Assembly (NCBI RefSeq): GCF_002127545.1 | Contig: NZ_MUBK01000003.1 | Span: 1 to 64,000, forward strand | Source of the DNA: Xenorhabdus beddingii | Lineage (GTDB): Bacteria; Pseudomonadota; Gammaproteobacteria; Enterobacterales; Enterobacteriaceae | Reading direction: 5' to 3' | Length of the DNA stretch: 64,000 nt | In this document: positions 8,641 to 17,312 of the stretch, piece by piece | Layout of the letters: each line of letters starts with the position of its first letter | Numbering within the stretch: position 1 is the stretch's first letter | Made by a program: the position numbers and the translations under genes | The notes under the pieces: model-generated | What the model saw: only the letters and a program-made list of their open reading frames with translations | Database searches by the model: none | Told to the model about the DNA's origin: nothing

Positions 8641-9228
8641 ATGACGGCCAGCTCTGATCCCACATCCGCTGTGACTTCAACAACAGCGACTATTTCTGCA
8701 ACCGCTATTATTTCCACAACAAAAGAGACGCAGTACCACGCCAAGATTGCCATGGTCATGGGTTCAAAAAGTGATTGGGCGACCATGCAACATGCAGCCG
8801 ATATTCTGACTTCTCTGGATATTCCTTTCCATGTTGAAATTGTTTCGGCACACCGAACGCCCGACAAACTGTTTCATTTCGCCGAACAGGCCAAAGAAAA
8901 CGGTTTTGATGTCATTATTGCGGGTGCAGGTGGTGCAGCCCATTTACCGGGCATGTTGGCAGCCAAAACCTTAGTGCCTGTATTTGGGGTTCCGGTACAA
9001 AGTGCGGCGCTGAGTGGGGTTGATAGCCTGTATTCTATCGTCCAGATGCCAAAGGGTATCCCTGTTGGCACACTGGCAATTGGCAAGGCAGGAGCGGCAA
9101 ACGCGGCATTACTGGCCGCTCAGGTGCTGGCTTTGCATGACGGGGAAATCTTTCAACGTCTGTCAGACTGGCGTCAGGCACAGACACAGGATGTTTTGGA
9201 TAATCCTGATCCACGGGAGGATGCATGA
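8641..9228 (+). CDS. purE: N5-carboxyaminoimidazole ribonucleotide mutase
   Basis: 195 aa. It converts N5-CAIR to CAIR in de novo purine synthesis, acting with PurK. The catalytic core is intact: [36 protein letters not shown] and [10 protein letters not shown]. The protein is about 26 residues longer than E. coli PurE (169 aa) because the N-terminus carries a Thr/Ser/Ala-rich stretch before KIAMVMGSK. An AGGAG ten bases upstream supports the ATG at 8641; an internal GTG could give a shorter form. It is controlled by the PurR box at 8544 and overlaps purK by four bases (ATGA). Confidence 0.95.
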   Translation: MTASSDPTSAVTSTTATISATAIISTTKETQYHAKIAMVMGSKSDWATMQHAADILTSLDIPFHVEIVSAHRTPDKLFHFAEQAKENGFDVIIAGAGGAAHLPGMLAAKTLVPVFGVPVQSAALSGVDSLYSIVQMPKGIPVGTLAIGKAGAANAALLAAQVLALHDGEIFQRLSDWRQAQTQDVLDNPDPREDA

Positions 9229-10292
9229 AACCGGTTTGTGTATTGGGTAATGGTCAGTTGGGTCGAATGCTGCGTCAGGCCGGTGAACCGCTGGGGATTG
9301 CGGTTTATCCTGTTGGGTTGGATGCAGAGCCGGAAGCCGTCCCTTATCAGAGCAGTGTTATCACCGCAGAAATCGAACGTTGGCCGGAGACCCCGTTAAC
9401 CCGTGAGCTGGCTCATCATAAGGCGTTTATCAACCGCGATATTTTCCCGCAACTGGCCGATCGCCTGCCACAAAAACAGCTCATGGATACGCTGGGCTTG
9501 GCGACAGCACCGTGGAAACTGCTTTCTGATCCCAGCCAATGGCCACAACTGTTTGCTGAATTAGGGGATTTCATTATCGTTAAGCGCCGGACAGGCGGCT
9601 ACGATGGGCGTGGTCAATGGCGTATCCGACCGGGTGATGAAACAGAATTGCCACCTGAGATTTATGGCGAATCCATTGTAGAACAGGGCATTGTGTTTTC
9701 AGGGGAAGTTTCTCTGGTGGGTGCCCGGAATGCCCAAGGGGAATCGGTATTTTATACCCTGACTCACAATCTGCATCAGGAAGGCATCTTACGCACCAGT
9801 GTGGCCTTACCCGATACGGACAAAAGATTACAGCAACAAGCAGAAAAAATGCTGACCGCCATCATGGATCATCTGGATTATATCGGTGTGATGGCGATGG
9901 AATGCTTTATTGTTGGTGATAATTTGTTGATCAACGAATTGGCTCCCCGGGTACATAATAGCGGTCACTGGACACAAAATGGCGCTTCCATCAGCCAATT
10001 TGAGCTGCACTTGCGGGCCATTTTGGATCTCCCCATGCCCCAACCAAAAATCTATGCGCCATCCGTTATGGTCAATCTGATCGGTACCGAGATAAACCCA
10101 GCATGGCTCAGTTTGCCCTTGGTTCGTTTACATTGGTATGAAAAAGAAGTGCGTCCAGTTCGTAAGGTCGGTCACTTAAATGTGACTCACGCGGATAAGG
10201 AAACATTGAAAAAGACGCTGCAAACATTAGCTTCACTCTTGCCAACAGAATATCAAAGCAGTCTTCAATGGGCACAAGATAAATTAAGTTGA
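9225..10292 (+). CDS. purK: N5-carboxyaminoimidazole ribonucleotide synthase
   Basis: 355 aa (same as E. coli PurK). ATP-grasp enzyme making N5-CAIR from AIR, bicarbonate and ATP, which PurE then rearranges. Visible: N-terminal [12 protein letters not shown], the ATP-grasp lysine region [16 protein letters not shown], and the metal-binding [14 protein letters not shown]. Its start overlaps the purE stop, so the pair is coupled and shares the PurR-controlled promoter. Confidence 0.96.
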   Translation: MKPVCVLGNGQLGRMLRQAGEPLGIAVYPVGLDAEPEAVPYQSSVITAEIERWPETPLTRELAHHKAFINRDIFPQLADRLPQKQLMDTLGLATAPWKLLSDPSQWPQLFAELGDFIIVKRRTGGYDGRGQWRIRPGDETELPPEIYGESIVEQGIVFSGEVSLVGARNAQGESVFYTLTHNLHQEGILRTSVALPDTDKRLQQQAEKMLTAIMDHLDYIGVMAMECFIVGDNLLINELAPRVHNSGHWTQNGASISQFELHLRAILDLPMPQPKIYAPSVMVNLIGTEINPAWLSLPLVRLHWYEKEVRPVRKVGHLNVTHADKETLKKTLQTLASLLPTEYQSSLQWAQDKLS

Positions 10293-10317
10293 TCGGTTAT
10301 TTAGATAGCCAGCGCAA

Positions 10318-10353
10318 GGAAGTGGTCATGCTTAAAAATAAGCGACCACTTCC
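10318..10353. terminator. Hairpin between convergent purK and ribE-like gene
   Basis: Perfect 10-bp arms GGAAGTGGTC (10318-10327) and GACCACTTCC (10344-10353), with a further GCTT/AAGC pairing inside. No long T-run follows on either strand, so it is a possible but atypical bidirectional terminator. Confidence 0.5.
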
Positions 10354-10373
10354 CATTCCGATCCGGTCAACTA

Positions 10374-10988
10374 TTATGACCTTCTTGATAACGTTCGGGA
10401 TAATGTATCCACAATGGTTCTTGTCGTTTGGTCTATTTCATAATTGAGGAAATCGCCGACCTTAATTTTGCCGAGATTGGTCATGCGTAATGTTTCCGGG
10501 ATTAGGTTTAAAGCAATCGTTTTATTTTCTTCATCAATGCCGTTGATGGTTAAACTACAACCGTGGAGTCCAATGAAACCTCTCAGGAAAAAATATTGAA
10601 TATTGTCTTGAGGAATACGGATAACCAGCCGATAAGTTTCACCTGTTGCGGTAAACTCGACCACTTCCGCCATCCCCTCCATGTGCCCATAAAGACTGTG
10701 CCCGCCATTTTCTTTATTCATCTGGTGTGAGCGTTCAATATTGACTTCATCACCCATGGCGAGAAACTTTAGCGTGGTGGTATCCGTAGTAAAATCGGAA
10801 ATATCAAAAGCAACGTTATCGTCATTAAATTGAGTCACCGTCAGGCAGGTGCCATCAATAGCGACACTGGCTCCGACAGTCACATCAGTAAAAAAATGGT
10901 TATGATTGCTGACAATCAGTGTACTGAACCCGTTATTTTTATTGAGTGATAATACACTCTCTTTACCTTGTACAATGCCTGTATACAT
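10374..10988 (-). CDS. Divergent riboflavin synthase alpha-chain paralogue
   Basis: 204 aa, from the ATG at 10988, which has GAGG seven bases upstream and yields the family N-terminus MYTGIVQG. Two lumazine-binding barrels. The C-terminal barrel keeps the family motif LIPETLRMTNLG and EIDQTTRTIVDT. The N-terminal barrel keeps Ser41, Cys48, His97 and His102, but its ETLRxTNLG block is replaced by FTTDTTTLKF, reminiscent of the FDI..TTT of lumazine/yellow fluorescent proteins. The Lys before GFIG is Arg. Riboflavin synthase converts two 6,7-dimethyl-8-ribityllumazine to riboflavin; this copy may be catalytic, weakened, or a flavin/lumazine binder. Not the usual ribE locus. Divergent from an MFS gene. 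Confidence 0.85.
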   Translation of the reverse strand: MYTGIVQGKESVLSLNKNNGFSTLIVSNHNHFFTDVTVGASVAIDGTCLTVTQFNDDNVAFDISDFTTDTTTLKFLAMGDEVNIERSHQMNKENGGHSLYGHMEGMAEVVEFTATGETYRLVIRIPQDNIQYFFLRGFIGLHGCSLTINGIDEENKTIALNLIPETLRMTNLGKIKVGDFLNYEIDQTTRTIVDTLSRTLSRRS

Positions 10989-11119
10989 GATTATCCTCTT
11001 TTCCACCCGGCTTTCGCACGGATCAATTTAGCTATGGTGTGTTTATTCGATACAGCTTTTTGTAATAAACACTTAAGATAGTCCCGTTTTTAATGGTTTA
11101 TATCCTTAATGGGGTCACA

Positions 11120-12397
11120 ATGTCCATTCAACACGACAAATTCGGGCGTACTTATCAGTGGTCTTTGCTGATACTTTTAGGCATGGTTTATTTTTTATCC
11201 ACAGCAACGACCTTTACGTCATTGGGTGTTGTCTTGCCCAGCATGATCCATGAGCTGGGCTGGAGCTGGACGAATGCGGGTTTAGGGTTCACACTGCTTG
11301 GCCTGACTTGCGGGCTATCCAGTTTTCTGCCAACAATATTTATTCGTAAAATTGGCGTTAGGTTCACGCTGTTCATTGGCCTGCTGATTTTTCTGACCGG
11401 TTTCTACCATCTTTATCATACCCATGCCATTTCATCCTATTTTATCGGCACCGCGTTAATCGGTGTCGGTTTTACCTTTTTGGCGACCGTGCCGGGCACT
11501 TATGTGATCTCACGGTTATATGAAAAACAGTCCCTGGCTTTTGGCTTTTATTTCACGATAGGGGGCTTGGGAGGCGTTATTGGCCCGTGGATCTATTTTC
11601 TGGCCACCCGGGTTTGGGGAACGTGGCGGATGCACTGGATGATTTCCGCTATCGTGCTCACCATTTTCGTTATCCTGACAATCATTACCCTTCAGGAAGG
11701 AAAGCGGGAAATTGCCCATGCCAAGGCCGTGAATCAAAAACATAACAGTCAGGATACTTCCAGTATTTATCGCACCAGACAGCGCTGGACCGCACATCAG
11801 GCATTGCGGACATGGCAATTCTATGTGATTGCCGCAACTTACACCGCGTTTTTATGGTGCGGTATTACGGTCAATAGCTTTGCCGTTGCCCATATTATCG
11901 AAAATGGTTTCAGTGAAGCCATCGCCGCAGGGCTGCTGAGTACGATGGCCTTTATCAATGCGTTTTCCCGCTTGGCCGGTGGTGCTGTCGGGGAATGGGT
12001 CGATCCCAAAAAATTATTGGTTGGCAGTCTGGGCATCATCATTTTGGGTTTGATTGCACTGAGTATCGCGTCTTCATGGCCCTTTTTGCTGGCATTCACC
12101 CTGTTTGTCGGCATGGGTTACGGAATGACGTTCCTCGCATCCAGTGTATTGCTGGCTAACTATTTTGGGCGGAAGCCTTATCTGGAACTGTTTGCAATCA
12201 TGAACCTGATCTCCACGCTGGCTTGTCTGGCGCCTTTTTTTGCCGGTGCCATTAAGGATTACTCAGGCAGTTTCACCTCGGCGTTCCTGATTATTGCTAT
12301 CCCCGTTGTTGTTGTTCTTGCTGTCACTTTGATGATGAAGCCACCTGCTCAGAAAATGAAAACGCGGTCAGTCGAAGAGACTCCGTTTATTGAATAA
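11120..12397 (+). CDS. MFS permease, substrate unknown
   Basis: 425 aa from the ATG at 11120 (GGGG six bases upstream); an in-frame start at 11093 has poorer context. Twelve predicted membrane segments in two halves: about residues 13-185, a polar loop (EGKREIAHAKAV ... RTRQRWTAH) at about 190-235, then six more. It looks like the monocarboxylate/oxalate-formate (OFA) branch of the major facilitator superfamily, but no substrate signature is recognised. It diverges from the riboflavin-synthase paralogue with 131 bases between the starts, so shared regulation is possible. Together they are an insertion relative to E. coli between purK and ybbP. Confidence 0.85.
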   Translation: MSIQHDKFGRTYQWSLLILLGMVYFLSTATTFTSLGVVLPSMIHELGWSWTNAGLGFTLLGLTCGLSSFLPTIFIRKIGVRFTLFIGLLIFLTGFYHLYHTHAISSYFIGTALIGVGFTFLATVPGTYVISRLYEKQSLAFGFYFTIGGLGGVIGPWIYFLATRVWGTWRMHWMISAIVLTIFVILTIITLQEGKREIAHAKAVNQKHNSQDTSSIYRTRQRWTAHQALRTWQFYVIAATYTAFLWCGITVNSFAVAHIIENGFSEAIAAGLLSTMAFINAFSRLAGGAVGEWVDPKKLLVGSLGIIILGLIALSIASSWPFLLAFTLFVGMGYGMTFLASSVLLANYFGRKPYLELFAIMNLISTLACLAPFFAGAIKDYSGSFTSAFLIIAIPVVVVLAVTLMMKPPAQKMKTRSVEETPFIE

Positions 12398-12424
12398 GGG
12401 TTACTATTAGACTCTATATTAGAT

Positions 12425-12451
12425 CAGGGGGAAAAACCTTCCCCCTGTTTT
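12425..12451. terminator. Terminator after MFS gene, facing ybbP
   Basis: 9-bp stem CAGGGGGAA (12425-12433) with TTCCCCCTG (12439-12447), 5-base loop, then TTTTAG on the plus strand. It lies 28 bases after the MFS stop and just beyond the convergent ybbP stop. Confidence 0.75.
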
Positions 12452-12454
12452 AGC

Positions 12455-14887
12455 TTACTCCGGTAAGCGTCGGTACTGCCCTTGCCCCCGCAATAACCGG
12501 ATCCCCAACCACCCACCGCATAATGACAGCAGCAGGCTACTGATGATAGGAAGTAACAGCCACATTTGCCATTGCGGTTGCCATGGGAAATGAAAGACTT
12601 GGGTCTGCAATAACCAAAGTGCGATTTCTGCCCCAACTGCCGCAGCTAACCCGGCCATAAACCCAAGCAAAGCAAATTCACTCCATAACGTGCGACGCAG
12701 AAGTTTCTTGCTCGCTCCCAATGTGCGGTATACCACCAATTCAAGCTGACGCTGGCTCATACCGACCTGAATTTGTGCCAGTAATAGCAGTGCACCACAA
12801 ATCATCACCAGAACAACCATGATTTCCAATGCCTTGCTGACTTGCTGCAAGATGCCTTGGATCTGTTTGATGATTGACCCAATATCCAACACGCTGATCG
12901 TCGGGAAATGCCGATTAATTTCTGTCAGCAATCGCCCGTCACCTTCATAATGGAAGCTGGTCAGCCACATCGCAGGCTGATTTTCCAACGTCTCTTTGGC
13001 GAAGATAAAAAAGAAATTCGGATTCACGCTTTCCCAATCCACTTTACGAATGCTGCTTACCGTGGCCTGAAATGTTCGGGTATCGCCCGTAAATGAGAGT
13101 TTATCCCCTACCGTGATTTGCAGCCGTTCAGCAACGCCCTGTTCCATGGAAACTTCATTGGGCTTGGGTGGCCACGTTCCCTCAACGAGGGTATTAAAAG
13201 GCGGTAATTCTGATTTCCAGGTTAAATTCAGCTCCCGCCGCACCGTTGTACTGTTAGGCTGCCTTTCATCCGCCCATTTAATGGCGGACTGTCCATTCAC
13301 TTCCGTCAAACGCGCCAGCACCACTGGATAAAACTCAGTGGGTTTCACCTGATACTTTGCCAGTAGATCATTGACTTGGACAATTTGTGGTTGCGTGATG
13401 TTCAGCAGGAAATAATTCGGACTATCAGGCGGTAATTGTTTCTGCCATTGATTCAACAAATCCCCCCTTGCCATCACAAGCAAGGCCAACAGCATAAAGG
13501 ACAGGGAAAATGCCGCCAATTGTGTCATGGTCTGATATGGGCGACACAGCAGACGGTTCACCGCCAAACGTAGACTTAACTGGCTGAAGGTCACGCGGCG
13601 CAATACCCACAACCCGCCCCACCCCAAGAGTGCCAACAGCAGTGCCACGATCGGTACACCCGCCAATAATGACCATAACAGCGGCTGAGTGCCAGCCAGT
13701 GCGACCAACCCTCCCGTCACCATCAAGGCGACCGCCGGCAGGTAGTAGCGCAATGGCCAGAGAGTCGCGGTAACATCACTTCTCAATACGCGTGAAGGTT
13801 GAGTCGCCATCAATTGACGATAAGGGCGAATTCCCACCAATAAAGTCATGCCGAACAGCGCACCCACCGCCCATACCCAGGGCCACATTCCCGCTTCCGG
13901 TAACATCTTGGGCAACATTTCTGCCAAAATTTGAATCAATGCGGATTCAAAAACCAAGCCCAAAGTGGAACCCACCGCAATCGCGGCCAGCAATATCACC
14001 AACCATTGCCCAATAATCCACTGCCGCAAGGCCCAACGCCCGGCTCCCAACGTTTTCAGGATAGCAATCAAATTATGTCGGCTACGGCAATAATGAGCCA
14101 TAGAAACCGCCATCGCAGCCACGGCGAGCAATAATGTCAACAAGGCTGACAGGAGTAAAAATTGCTGGGCGCGCTCAATGGATTGTGCTAATGCACTATT
14201 GTCCTGTTTCAAGGTTAACCAGCGTTGATCGGCTTTTAATTGCGGATCAACAAATTGCTGAAAGTCTTGGAGAGCCGTTGGCGATCCCGTAAACATATAG
14301 CGGTAAGTCAAGCGACTACCCGGTTGGATTGCCCCGGTCGCCCCGGCATCTTCAATATTGATTAAAATTCGGGGAGAAATCTGGAACGGGCTGAAACCGC
14401 TATCAGGTTCTTGCAGCAGTTCTCCACTGATTTTCAACGTGGTATCTCCCACCTCAAGGCGATCACCAACTTCGACCCCCAATAATGCCAGTAGCCGGGG
14501 AGCCACCAGCACAGAGCCTCGTTCCGGTTTTAATCCTCGCGGATGGGTTTCCAGCTCCCCATACAGCGGATAACGTTCATCTGCGGCTTTTACCTGAGCC
14601 AATTGCGGAATATCTCCCGCATATGTCATGGTCGAAAATGAGATCTGACGACTCAGTGTCAACCCTTGTGCCTGTGCTTTTTTCAGCCAGGTTTCATCAA
14701 CAGGGTATGAAGCCCTTAAAACCAGATCGCCGGCCAGAAAGTCCCGGCTTTGATAATGGACACTCTGATCAATGCGATCACTGATGCGCCCCAATGCCAG
14801 CACACACGCCACGGCCAACGTCAGGGACAGCCAAACAATCAGCAGGGAGGGTGTACGCCATTCACGCCAAAACCAGCGCCAAATCAT
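12455..14887 (-). CDS. ybbP: ABC transporter permease YbbP (FtsX/LolE-type)
   Basis: 810 aa (E. coli 804). The start at 14887 gives [20 protein letters not shown], matching the family; it overlaps the ybbA stop by four bases (ATGA). Membrane segment near residues 20-40, large periplasmic domain to about 250, three segments to about 350, more helices and a second periplasmic domain (about 480-680), then three C-terminal segments: the duplicated FtsX/MacB-like plan. With ATPase YbbA it forms a MacB/LolCDE-like inner-membrane complex thought to move hydrophobic molecules, functionally tied to adjacent TesA; the substrate is not readable from sequence. Confidence 0.93.
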   Translation of the reverse strand: MIWRWFWREWRTPSLLIVWLSLTLAVACVLALGRISDRIDQSVHYQSRDFLAGDLVLRASYPVDETWLKKAQAQGLTLSRQISFSTMTYAGDIPQLAQVKAADERYPLYGELETHPRGLKPERGSVLVAPRLLALLGVEVGDRLEVGDTTLKISGELLQEPDSGFSPFQISPRILINIEDAGATGAIQPGSRLTYRYMFTGSPTALQDFQQFVDPQLKADQRWLTLKQDNSALAQSIERAQQFLLLSALLTLLLAVAAMAVSMAHYCRSRHNLIAILKTLGAGRWALRQWIIGQWLVILLAAIAVGSTLGLVFESALIQILAEMLPKMLPEAGMWPWVWAVGALFGMTLLVGIRPYRQLMATQPSRVLRSDVTATLWPLRYYLPAVALMVTGGLVALAGTQPLLWSLLAGVPIVALLLALLGWGGLWVLRRVTFSQLSLRLAVNRLLCRPYQTMTQLAAFSLSFMLLALLVMARGDLLNQWQKQLPPDSPNYFLLNITQPQIVQVNDLLAKYQVKPTEFYPVVLARLTEVNGQSAIKWADERQPNSTTVRRELNLTWKSELPPFNTLVEGTWPPKPNEVSMEQGVAERLQITVGDKLSFTGDTRTFQATVSSIRKVDWESVNPNFFFIFAKETLENQPAMWLTSFHYEGDGRLLTEINRHFPTISVLDIGSIIKQIQGILQQVSKALEIMVVLVMICGALLLLAQIQVGMSQRQLELVVYRTLGASKKLLRRTLWSEFALLGFMAGLAAAVGAEIALWLLQTQVFHFPWQPQWQMWLLLPIISSLLLSLCGGWLGIRLLRGQGQYRRLPE

Positions 14888-15570
14888 GCTTCCTCCCGCA
14901 ATTTGCCATCCACCAGGCGTAAACGACGCTGGCAACGGGCAGCGAGTTGGCTGTCATGAGTCACTAAAATCAATGTCGTCGCGTAATCATGATTGAGGGA
15001 AAATAATAAATCAGCGATGCGATCGCCTGTCTGACGATCAAGGTTGCCGGTGGGTTCATCGGCAAACAAAATTTTGGGGCGGGTGCAGAATGCGCGAGCC
15101 AAGGCCACCCGCTGCTGTTCCCCGCCTGAAAGCTGGGCGGGCATGTGTTTCAGGCGTTTTCCCAACCCGAGTTGTTCAAGTAATTCGATGGCTTGCTGGC
15201 GGCTTTGATTTTCCGACTCACCACGCAACAAGGCCGGAAGCTGAACATTCTCCAGCGCGTTCAGGGTCGGGATCAGCATAAACGACTGGAAAACAAAACC
15301 CACATTTTCCGCCCGCAACTGCGCCCGCTGCTCTTCATTCATCCGGCTGATATTCTGCCCTAACAAGTGAACGTCGCCCTCACTGCCATCATCCAACCCG
15401 GCAATAATTCCCAGCAGCGTTGATTTACCCGACCCTGACTCACCAATTAATGCAATTGTCTGTGCTGGCTCGACAACCAACTCAATACCTTGCAATATAT
15501 TAATTACCTGTTCCCCTTGACCGACATGTTTAATGAGATGATGAACTTCAAGAATGCTTTCTACCGCCAT
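14884..15570 (-). CDS. ybbA: ABC transporter ATPase YbbA
   Basis: 228 aa, equal to E. coli YbbA. Walker [10 protein letters not shown] (about 43-51), Q-loop in [11 protein letters not shown], signature [14 protein letters not shown], Walker [13 protein letters not shown] and the H-loop VTHD. It belongs to the LolD/MacB family powering extraction or export with permease YbbP, with which it overlaps by four bases. Its 5' end overlaps divergent tesA by 33 bases, so the two coding sequences are antisense to each other at their starts, as in E. coli. Confidence 0.96.
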   Translation of the reverse strand: MAVESILEVHHLIKHVGQGEQVINILQGIELVVEPAQTIALIGESGSGKSTLLGIIAGLDDGSEGDVHLLGQNISRMNEEQRAQLRAENVGFVFQSFMLIPTLNALENVQLPALLRGESENQSRQQAIELLEQLGLGKRLKHMPAQLSGGEQQRVALARAFCTRPKILFADEPTGNLDRQTGDRIADLLFSLNHDYATTLILVTHDSQLAARCQRRLRLVDGKLREEA

Positions 15571-16173
15571 GTACTTTTCCTTTTATTGTTGATTCTGTGC
15601 AGCGCCAGAGCAACGGCTGCTGATACCCTGCTGATACTGGGTGATAGCCTCAGTGCCGGATATCGCCTGCCTGTTGAGCATTCATGGCCTGCACTGATGA
15701 CAAAACAATGGCAACAAGCCGACAAGAAAACCGTTGTCGTTAACGGCAGCATCAGCGGCAATACTGCGGCACAGGGGGTTGAACGTCTGCCTGAATTGCT
15801 GAAACAGCACAATCCAAAGTGGGTTTTAATCGAACTTGGCGCGAATGATGGACTGCGTGGTTTTCCCATTCAAAACATAGAACAAGATTTGCAACAGAGC
15901 ATTACTTTGATCAAACAATCCGGTGCGCAGCCTTTATTAATGCAAATTCGGATTTCACCTAATTATGGAAAACGTTATACCGACTCCTTTGCGAGAATGT
16001 ATCCTGCGCTTGCTGAACGTAACCACATTCCTCTGCTGCCGTTTTTCATGGAACACGTTGCGACCAAACCAGAGTGGATGCAAGAGGATGGACTGCATCC
16101 CAATCAAGCCGCACAGCCCTTTATTGCTGATTGGGTGTCCAATAAACTTTCGGCTTATATCAACCATGCTTAA
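15538..16173 (+). CDS. tesA: Periplasmic acyl-CoA thioesterase I / protease I / lysophospholipase L1
   Basis: 211 aa SGNH (GDSL) hydrolase; start chosen to match the E. coli N-terminus MMNF. Signal peptide: positive NFKNAFYRH, hydrophobic VLFLLLLILC, cleavage after ARATA. The four blocks are visible: GDSLSAG (nucleophile Ser), NGSISGNT (Gly), GANDGL (Asn) and DGLHPNQ (Asp/His). It hydrolyses thioesters and lysophospholipids in the periplasm. The first 33 bases are antisense to ybbA. Neighbouring ybbAP may supply or remove its lipid substrates. Confidence 0.95.
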   Translation: MMNFKNAFYRHVLFLLLLILCSARATAADTLLILGDSLSAGYRLPVEHSWPALMTKQWQQADKKTVVVNGSISGNTAAQGVERLPELLKQHNPKWVLIELGANDGLRGFPIQNIEQDLQQSITLIKQSGAQPLLMQIRISPNYGKRYTDSFARMYPALAERNHIPLLPFFMEHVATKPEWMQEDGLHPNQAAQPFIADWVSNKLSAYINHA

Positions 16174-16348
16174 ACAACCGTCTTTCCCAATAGTAACGCA
16201 TTTATTTCCATAAATTAATGCAGGTAAACGGGTAAAGTTATGTAAAAACAAGGTTTATTATTGGATGTGACCCGAAGGTTAATTCAGTGGTTCGAAGATT
16301 AAATCAGTGGCCGGATTGAGAATTTTTTCCGGCCGAAATGCTGATTAG

Positions 16349-17026
16349 CTAAACCGTGGTGACCATTTCGATATATTCCAATTCGACCGTCTCAGTGACT
16401 AAATTTTCAGATTTTGGGTGATATTGTCGCCATAGTTCAACATATTCTCCTTCTTCCCAGGGGGCGGAAACGGGTTCCTTATTTCGCCAGAATTGAACAC
16501 TGGCCTGAACTTTTAAATCGCGCCTATTGCGATAGATCCACCTCAACTCGCTCCCTGTGACAGAATATTTTATATCTGTCTGTTTTTCATAATATTTAAT
16601 AACAACATGTTCCATATTAATGCTATCCAAAATAAAATGAATACACGCATTAGATGAGGAATGACTCATCCAGAATAACCCGGCCTTACATTTTCGATTG
16701 ACCACTTTAGGATGGTACATCACGCGTTGTTTTTTTGAATCAACATAATAATTTATTTTAGGGTCTAATATGGCGCTGTATTTAGGGTGATTTCTTGTCG
16801 CTTCTTCAAAAGATCTTTGCATTAAAGGAATTTTTTTACCAAAGCTCTGCTGGATTTCGATTTCATTCCTATTTAATGAAAACTGATCAATACTCCGCGT
16901 GATATTCGGGGCCGAAAACGGAGAAAATAGGGGATGGTTTTTCCAATATTCTAACCTATCGTGAGATAAGCCAAATATCAGATCACCTGTCTCAACACAG
17001 GTCTTAAATGGTCGATGAAATGGCAT
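16349..17026 (-). CDS. Unrecognised 225-aa protein, accessory
   Basis: 225 aa. No family recognised. A strong RBS (GAGGAGAAA) precedes the ATG, so the gene is probably expressed. The protein is rich in aromatic residues, His and Asn, with no signal peptide or membrane helix. The second half is the most structured: GLFWMSHSSSNACIHFILDS, then VTGSELRWIYRNRRDLKVQA and a Trp-rich tail. The overall look (soluble, no repeats, inserted between conserved tesA and ybbO, not present there in E. coli) recalls secreted effectors of insect-associated bacteria, but that is only a guess. The flank at 17221 carries a short ybbA-like remnant. Confidence 0.7.
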   Translation of the reverse strand: MPFHRPFKTCVETGDLIFGLSHDRLEYWKNHPLFSPFSAPNITRSIDQFSLNRNEIEIQQSFGKKIPLMQRSFEEATRNHPKYSAILDPKINYYVDSKKQRVMYHPKVVNRKCKAGLFWMSHSSSNACIHFILDSINMEHVVIKYYEKQTDIKYSVTGSELRWIYRNRRDLKVQASVQFWRNKEPVSAPWEEGEYVELWRQYHPKSENLVTETVELEYIEMVTTV

Positions 17027-17220
17027 AGACTTTCTCCTCAGCGATCTGTTGTAAGAAATTTTGGTATGTTCATCTCAATCAAATGGGATTTTACACTTTT
17101 TCGATCTATCTGATAGCATTTCCCCTTGGGGCTTGGTAATGGGTGATAGCTTTTAGCGGCTTTCGGGCGGCGATGTGTCTCAGTATGTAAACACATTAAT
17201 TCACCTACCTACAAATACAA

Positions 17221-17252
17221 ATTTTCCGCTCGCAACTGCACTTTCTGCTCTT
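17221..17252 (-). pseudogene. Short ybbA-like remnant
   Basis: 32 bases matching ybbA positions 15304-15335 with five mismatches, same orientation. Translated on the minus strand it reads KVQLRAEN, like ybbA AQLRAEN, followed by a stop. The rest of this 286-base gap upstream of ybbO holds nothing else recognised. It may be a relic of a local duplication. Confidence 0.35.
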
Positions 17253-17312
17253 TGCCCGCGCAGTTTCCAAAAGTTGCTATACGTCATTTGATATAAATAA
17301 ACGGATTAAGTT

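Noticed and set aside
14884..15281. Several plus-strand ORFs opposite ybbA and ybbP
   Set aside because: Shadows of well-supported minus-strand genes, with Pro/Ser/Arg-rich composition typical of antisense frames.
16276..16311. Direct repeat AAGGTTAATTCAGTGG / AAGATTAAATCAGTGG
   Set aside because: Two imperfect 16-base copies between tesA and the unknown gene; too short and isolated to assign meaning.
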